Assembly (NCBI GenBank): GCA_045132035.1
Contig: JBGURM010000103.1
Coordinates: 1 to 7,913 of the forward strand
From: UBA2450 sp045132035
Lineage (GTDB): Bacteria > Bacillota_I > Bacilli_A > RFN20 > CAG-826
DNA length: 7,913 bases
Reading direction: 5' to 3'
The notes under the pieces were generated by a model. It ran no database searches and was not told where the DNA came from. It worked only from the letters and a program-made list of their open reading frames with translations. Below, piece by piece: positions 5,785 through 7,913 of this stretch. Made by a program: the position numbers and the translations under genes. Positions within the stretch are counted from its first letter, which is position 1; every line of letters begins with the position of its first letter.

Positions 5785-5856
5785 ATATTGAAAAGAGTAG
5801 AAGGCAAAGCCTTCTTTTTCTATATGAATTTCCTGTCAACACCTCTTTTTCAATAT
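5785..5856. repeat. Nested inverted repeat with inner terminator-like hairpin
   Basis: The outer arms ATATTGAAAAGAG (5785-5797) and CTCTTTTTCAATAT (5843-5856) pair over 13 bp with one bulged T. The right arm is followed by TTTT. Inside is a perfect hairpin, AGAAGGC-AAA-GCCTTCT (5799-5815), followed by a T-run to 5819. This is either a second terminator after the small RNA, or two alternative hairpins that switch. The right arm lies inside the protease operon promoter, so it may also act on that promoter. Confidence 0.6.
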
Positions 5857-5865
5857 TTTTATAAT
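5836..5865 (+). promoter_or_regulatory. Promoter of the protease-kinase operon
   Basis: A perfect -10 box TATAAT (5860-5865) is preceded at 18 bp by TCAACA (5836-5841), four of six bases of the -35 consensus. Transcription would start near 5872, giving a leader of about 80 nt with no strong fold apparent. The outer inverted-repeat arm at 5843-5856 occupies the spacer. Confidence 0.55.
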
Positions 5866-5937
5866 CGTTACATTTATTATGTAGGAATGACCTTTAAAGT
5901 ATAGTTGCAGCTTGAAAAAAAGCAAACTTAAAAAACT

Positions 5938-5945
5938 AAGGAGGT
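5938..5945 (+). promoter_or_regulatory. Strong ribosome-binding site fixing a GTG start
   Basis: AAGGAGGT lies 8 bases before the GTG at 5954. This near-perfect site decides the start and thereby places Ser immediately after the initiator Met, which matters for the protease mechanism. Confidence 0.9.
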
Positions 5946-5953
5946 ATTAATAA

Positions 5954-6601
5954 GTGAGTGTCGTAGTTGCAATTAAAGAAGATGGGAAAATTTACATGGG
6001 TGCAGATTCCCAAGCTACTAAAGGTGGATCAAGGACCACTCTTAAAAACAAAAATAATTACAAGATTTGGCAAGTCGATGGAGTGAATAACTGCATGATG
6101 GGCCATGTGGGTAATGTGCGTGACGCTAATATAGTTAGATTAATGAGTGGGCTCGTAGATGATTATGACGAGTATCGTGATCGAATCAATTATCGCTTTG
6201 TCGTCAAATATATTGTCCCTGAAATAATTAAAGAATTAAAAGATGCGCATTTTCTAAAACTTGATGGTGAGTATCTTGAATATCTTAATTCAAGTTTCCT
6301 ATTCGCGTATAAGGATAGGCTCTTCCATATAAATACAGACGCCACTGTAATGGAGATTGATGACTATGTCGCTATTGGAAGTGGATCTCAAGAGGCATTA
6401 GGTAGCTTACTCTCTACTGAAGGACAAAATCCTAAAAAGAGATTAGTAAAAGCTATTAAAGCCAGTGCGGCTAACGACATCTATGTTGATTATCCAATCA
6501 TCTTGTCTGATACCGAAAAATGCGAATTCGAAGTCATTACTGAAAAGAATGAAAGTAAATACGTTTCGCAACCTAATAAGAAGGAAGGAGATAACAAATG
6601 A
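5954..6601 (+). CDS. HslV/proteasome-beta-like N-terminal-nucleophile hydrolase with Ser nucleophile
   Basis: This 215-residue protein has the Ntn-hydrolase fold of HslV and proteasome beta subunits, in which the first residue after Met removal attacks the peptide bond. The start reads M-S-V-V-V-A, parallel to M-T-T-I-V-S of HslV, with Ser2 in place of the usual Thr; CodW (ClpQ) of Bacillus subtilis also uses Ser. Asp18 in GADSQAT matches HslV Asp17 in AGDGQAT, and Lys37 in NNYKIW fits the catalytic Lys33. VAIGSGSQEALGSLL (139-153) matches the HslV segment IAIGSGGPYA. An extra charged C-terminal tail follows residue 197. No HslU ATPase is seen here. It is first in a tight operon, overlapping the next gene by ATGA. 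It probably cleaves cytoplasmic proteins or peptides, or is a self-processing relative; its substrate and any unfoldase partner are unknown. Confidence 0.82.
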   Translation: MSVVVAIKEDGKIYMGADSQATKGGSRTTLKNKNNYKIWQVDGVNNCMMGHVGNVRDANIVRLMSGLVDDYDEYRDRINYRFVVKYIVPEIIKELKDAHFLKLDGEYLEYLNSSFLFAYKDRLFHINTDATVMEIDDYVAIGSGSQEALGSLLSTEGQNPKKRLVKAIKASAANDIYVDYPIILSDTEKCEFEVITEKNESKYVSQPNKKEGDNK

Positions 6602-6708
6602 AGATATTAGGATTTGCTTTCTTGGGCCTATGCTTTGTGGCACTAGGCATAACTGCAGCTAAACTTGGATGGTTTGACGCAATTGTTAACTGGGTGAAAG
6701 GATGGTAA
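6598..6708 (+). CDS. Small single-span membrane protein, 36 aa
   Basis: A 36-residue peptide starts at an ATG overlapping the protease stop (ATGA). AAGGAAGGAG a few bases upstream is a good ribosome site. Residues 3-21 are a hydrophobic span rich in Leu, Phe, Ala and Gly (ILGFAFLGLCFVALGITAA). A short tail with four Trp-flanked positions (GWFDAIVNWVKGW) follows and looks amphipathic, so it probably lies at the membrane surface. The next start is 3 bases after its stop. The tight packing and ribosome site argue that it is real. I do not recognise a family. It might anchor or regulate the operon's protease or kinase at the membrane, which is inference only. Confidence 0.75.
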   Translation: MKILGFAFLGLCFVALGITAAKLGWFDAIVNWVKGW

Positions 6709-6711
6709 AAG

Positions 6712-7158
6712 ATGACATCAAATTTTAAAAGAATAGTGATTGATTGTGGCGATAACGACATCAAAATCACAGATGGAGAAGCATTTACTTCAAATGAGAT
6801 CTCCTACTATGTAGAGGATGAATGTCTCTATATTGAGGCTAACGAAGATGGAGTCATTGTCGTTCCTGATAATTATTATGACGATATTAAAATCGAAGGC
6901 ACTTCAGGAGATGTTGAGATTTGCTTCAATCGAGCCTTGATTAAGAATCTTGAATTTAAATCATGCTCTGGTGATTTGCTCTTAGATGCATTCTGTGACT
7001 ACGTTTCCTTTGATTCTCCAGGTGGAGATTATAGACGTAAAAAAGGAACGCCACTAAAGCAACTTATAAACATAAGAAAGACAATGAAAGCGAAGAATAC
7101 TGTTACTAATTTAGCTAACAGCACTCAAAGCTGGAAAAATGGCGAGAGGTATAAATAA
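6712..7158 (+). CDS. Small beta-repeat protein resembling DUF4097-type domains
   Basis: This 148-residue protein has no signal peptide or membrane span. From about residue 7 to 110 it is built of short alternating beta strands with repeats such as IKIEGTSGDVEICF and LEFKSCSGDLLLDAF. The SGD-centred pattern recalls the DUF4097/DUF4098 adhesin-like beta-helix domain, here in a very short form. The last 40 residues are basic and polar (RKKGTPLKQL..RKTMKAKNTV) and look unstructured or nucleic-acid/protein-binding. GAAAGGA about 10 bases upstream serves as ribosome site. Its stop overlaps the kinase start by one base (TAATG), so the two are probably translated together and may act together, for example as a kinase substrate or scaffold. 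The function is unknown. Confidence 0.78.
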   Translation: MTSNFKRIVIDCGDNDIKITDGEAFTSNEISYYVEDECLYIEANEDGVIVVPDNYYDDIKIEGTSGDVEICFNRALIKNLEFKSCSGDLLLDAFCDYVSFDSPGGDYRRKKGTPLKQLINIRKTMKAKNTVTNLANSTQSWKNGERYK

Positions 7159-7913
7159 TGAAATTTAATAAAAACGATTACTTTGAATATAACAATCAAC
7201 AAGTAAAGATACTTGAACTTCTTGGAGAAGGTGGGCAAGGTGAAGTCTATCTAGTTGAATACAATAAACAAAAATACGCCTTCAAATACTATAAAGAAAT
7301 CCCATCAAGTGACTTCAAATATAATTTGAAGAATAACATCTCTAAGGGAAGTCCTTCTGATAGCTTCCTTTGGCCAAAGGAATATATTGAATTCGATGAC
7401 GATACATGCGGATATTTAATGGATCTAAGACCAAAAAACTATGTATCCTTCGTATCTTATCTAACAGGCACTAACCAATTTAAGAATAAAAGAATCATGC
7501 TTAATTGGTGTATCGAGCTAGTTAAAAGCTTCAAGTTACTGCATGAGAAAGGATTCTCTTACCAAGATCTAAATGATGGAAGCTTCTTCTTAGAGCCAGA
7601 TACCGGGAAGTTATTAATTTGTGATAACGACAATGTTACCGCGGATAAAAGAAGTCTAGGCATATTAGGCAAAATGCGATATATGGCTCCAGAAATCGTT
7701 AGAGGTGACAAAGATAAAAACACTGGCGATAGACAAATGCCTGATACGCATTCAGATCGCTTCTCATTAGCGATTATTCTCTTCCTTGCTTTATGTTTAG
7801 GAAATCCATTTGAAGGAGAACGCCTAAAAAAGTATGTGATTGTAGATGAAAAAGCAGAATATGAGATGTTTGGTTCTCATCCTGTTTATATCTATCACGA
7901 CACTGATTTATCT
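7158..7913 (+). CDS. Atypical Ser/Thr protein kinase, 3'-truncated by the window end
   Basis: The frame is open from an ATG overlapping the preceding stop (TAATG) to the window edge, giving 252 residues of a eukaryotic-like protein kinase. Recognisable parts are the glycine loop GEGGQGEVYLV (23-33), the ATP-binding Lys43 in YAFKYY, the APE motif MAPEI (176-180) and the helix-F region SDRFSLAIILFLALCLGNPFEG (199-220) with its Asp200. The catalytic loop is unusual: HRDLKPEN is replaced by YQDLNDGS (135-142), keeping Asp137 but lacking the Lys and the metal-binding Asn. DFG is replaced by DND (156-158). Kinases with DNDN in this position occur near vWA and PP2C genes in Bacillota, as far as I recall. 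A GAGAGG sequence 8 bases upstream is the ribosome site. No membrane segment is seen yet. It is probably active, but the substitutions leave doubt. Confidence 0.9.
   Translation, partial: MKFNKNDYFEYNNQQVKILELLGEGGQGEVYLVEYNKQKYAFKYYKEIPSSDFKYNLKNNISKGSPSDSFLWPKEYIEFDDDTCGYLMDLRPKNYVSFVSYLTGTNQFKNKRIMLNWCIELVKSFKLLHEKGFSYQDLNDGSFFLEPDTGKLLICDNDNVTADKRSLGILGKMRYMAPEIVRGDKDKNTGDRQMPDTHSDRFSLAIILFLALCLGNPFEGERLKKYVIVDEKAEYEMFGSHPVYIYHDTDLS

Noticed and set aside
6465..6662. Plus-strand 65-aa frame overlapping the protease end and the small peptide
   Set aside because: It is out of frame with two well-supported genes, has no ribosome site and no family resemblance.

Overview
The window looks like a stretch of a low-GC Gram-positive (Bacillota) chromosome, probably an anaerobic gut-type member of the Erysipelotrichales/Mollicutes-related branch. 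The reasons are AT-rich coding with A/T-ending codons, TGG for Trp and TGA used as stop, AAGGAGG-type ribosome sites, an anaerobe's [FeFe] hydrogenase, and a BspA-type leucine-rich-repeat protein. The organism is an inference; no marker gene is present. All recognisable genes are on the + strand.

Left part (1-2627): the 3' end of an [FeFe] hydrogenase with its H-cluster cysteine motifs and a rho-independent terminator, followed by a single gene joining an N-terminal TIR domain to BspA-type (LRR_5) repeats with no signal peptide.

Middle part (2640-4190): a peroxide-response operon closed by a terminator at each end. It holds a MarR-family regulator of the OhrR type with the sensing Cys and both partner Tyr residues, a short flavodoxin overlapping its 3' end, and a Cys-type glutathione-peroxidase homologue built like a thioredoxin-dependent enzyme. 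The -10 box sits so close to the regulator's ATG that the mRNA is probably leaderless, and a perfect inverted repeat covers the -35 region.

4190-5536: a non-coding stretch with a decayed metallophosphoesterase fragment, heptamer repeats in both orientations and AT-rich palindromes. It is followed by a lone gene with an N-terminal helix-turn-helix and a complete, self-inhibited (class II) Fic AMP-transferase domain, ending at a terminator.

5537-5953: a gene-free stretch that appears to encode a free-standing structured RNA of about 90 nt with its own promoter, a perfect 12-bp closing stem and a U-tract. After it comes a nested inverted repeat and the promoter and leader of the next operon.

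5954-7913: a tightly packed operon, joined by ATGA and TAATG overlaps. It encodes an HslV-like N-terminal-nucleophile protease subunit with Ser at the nucleophile position, a 36-residue single-span membrane peptide, a DUF4097-like beta-repeat protein, and a Ser/Thr protein kinase with an unusual catalytic loop that runs off the window. This protease-kinase combination, without a visible HslU partner, is the best candidate here for an undescribed system. Its function cannot be settled from this window.
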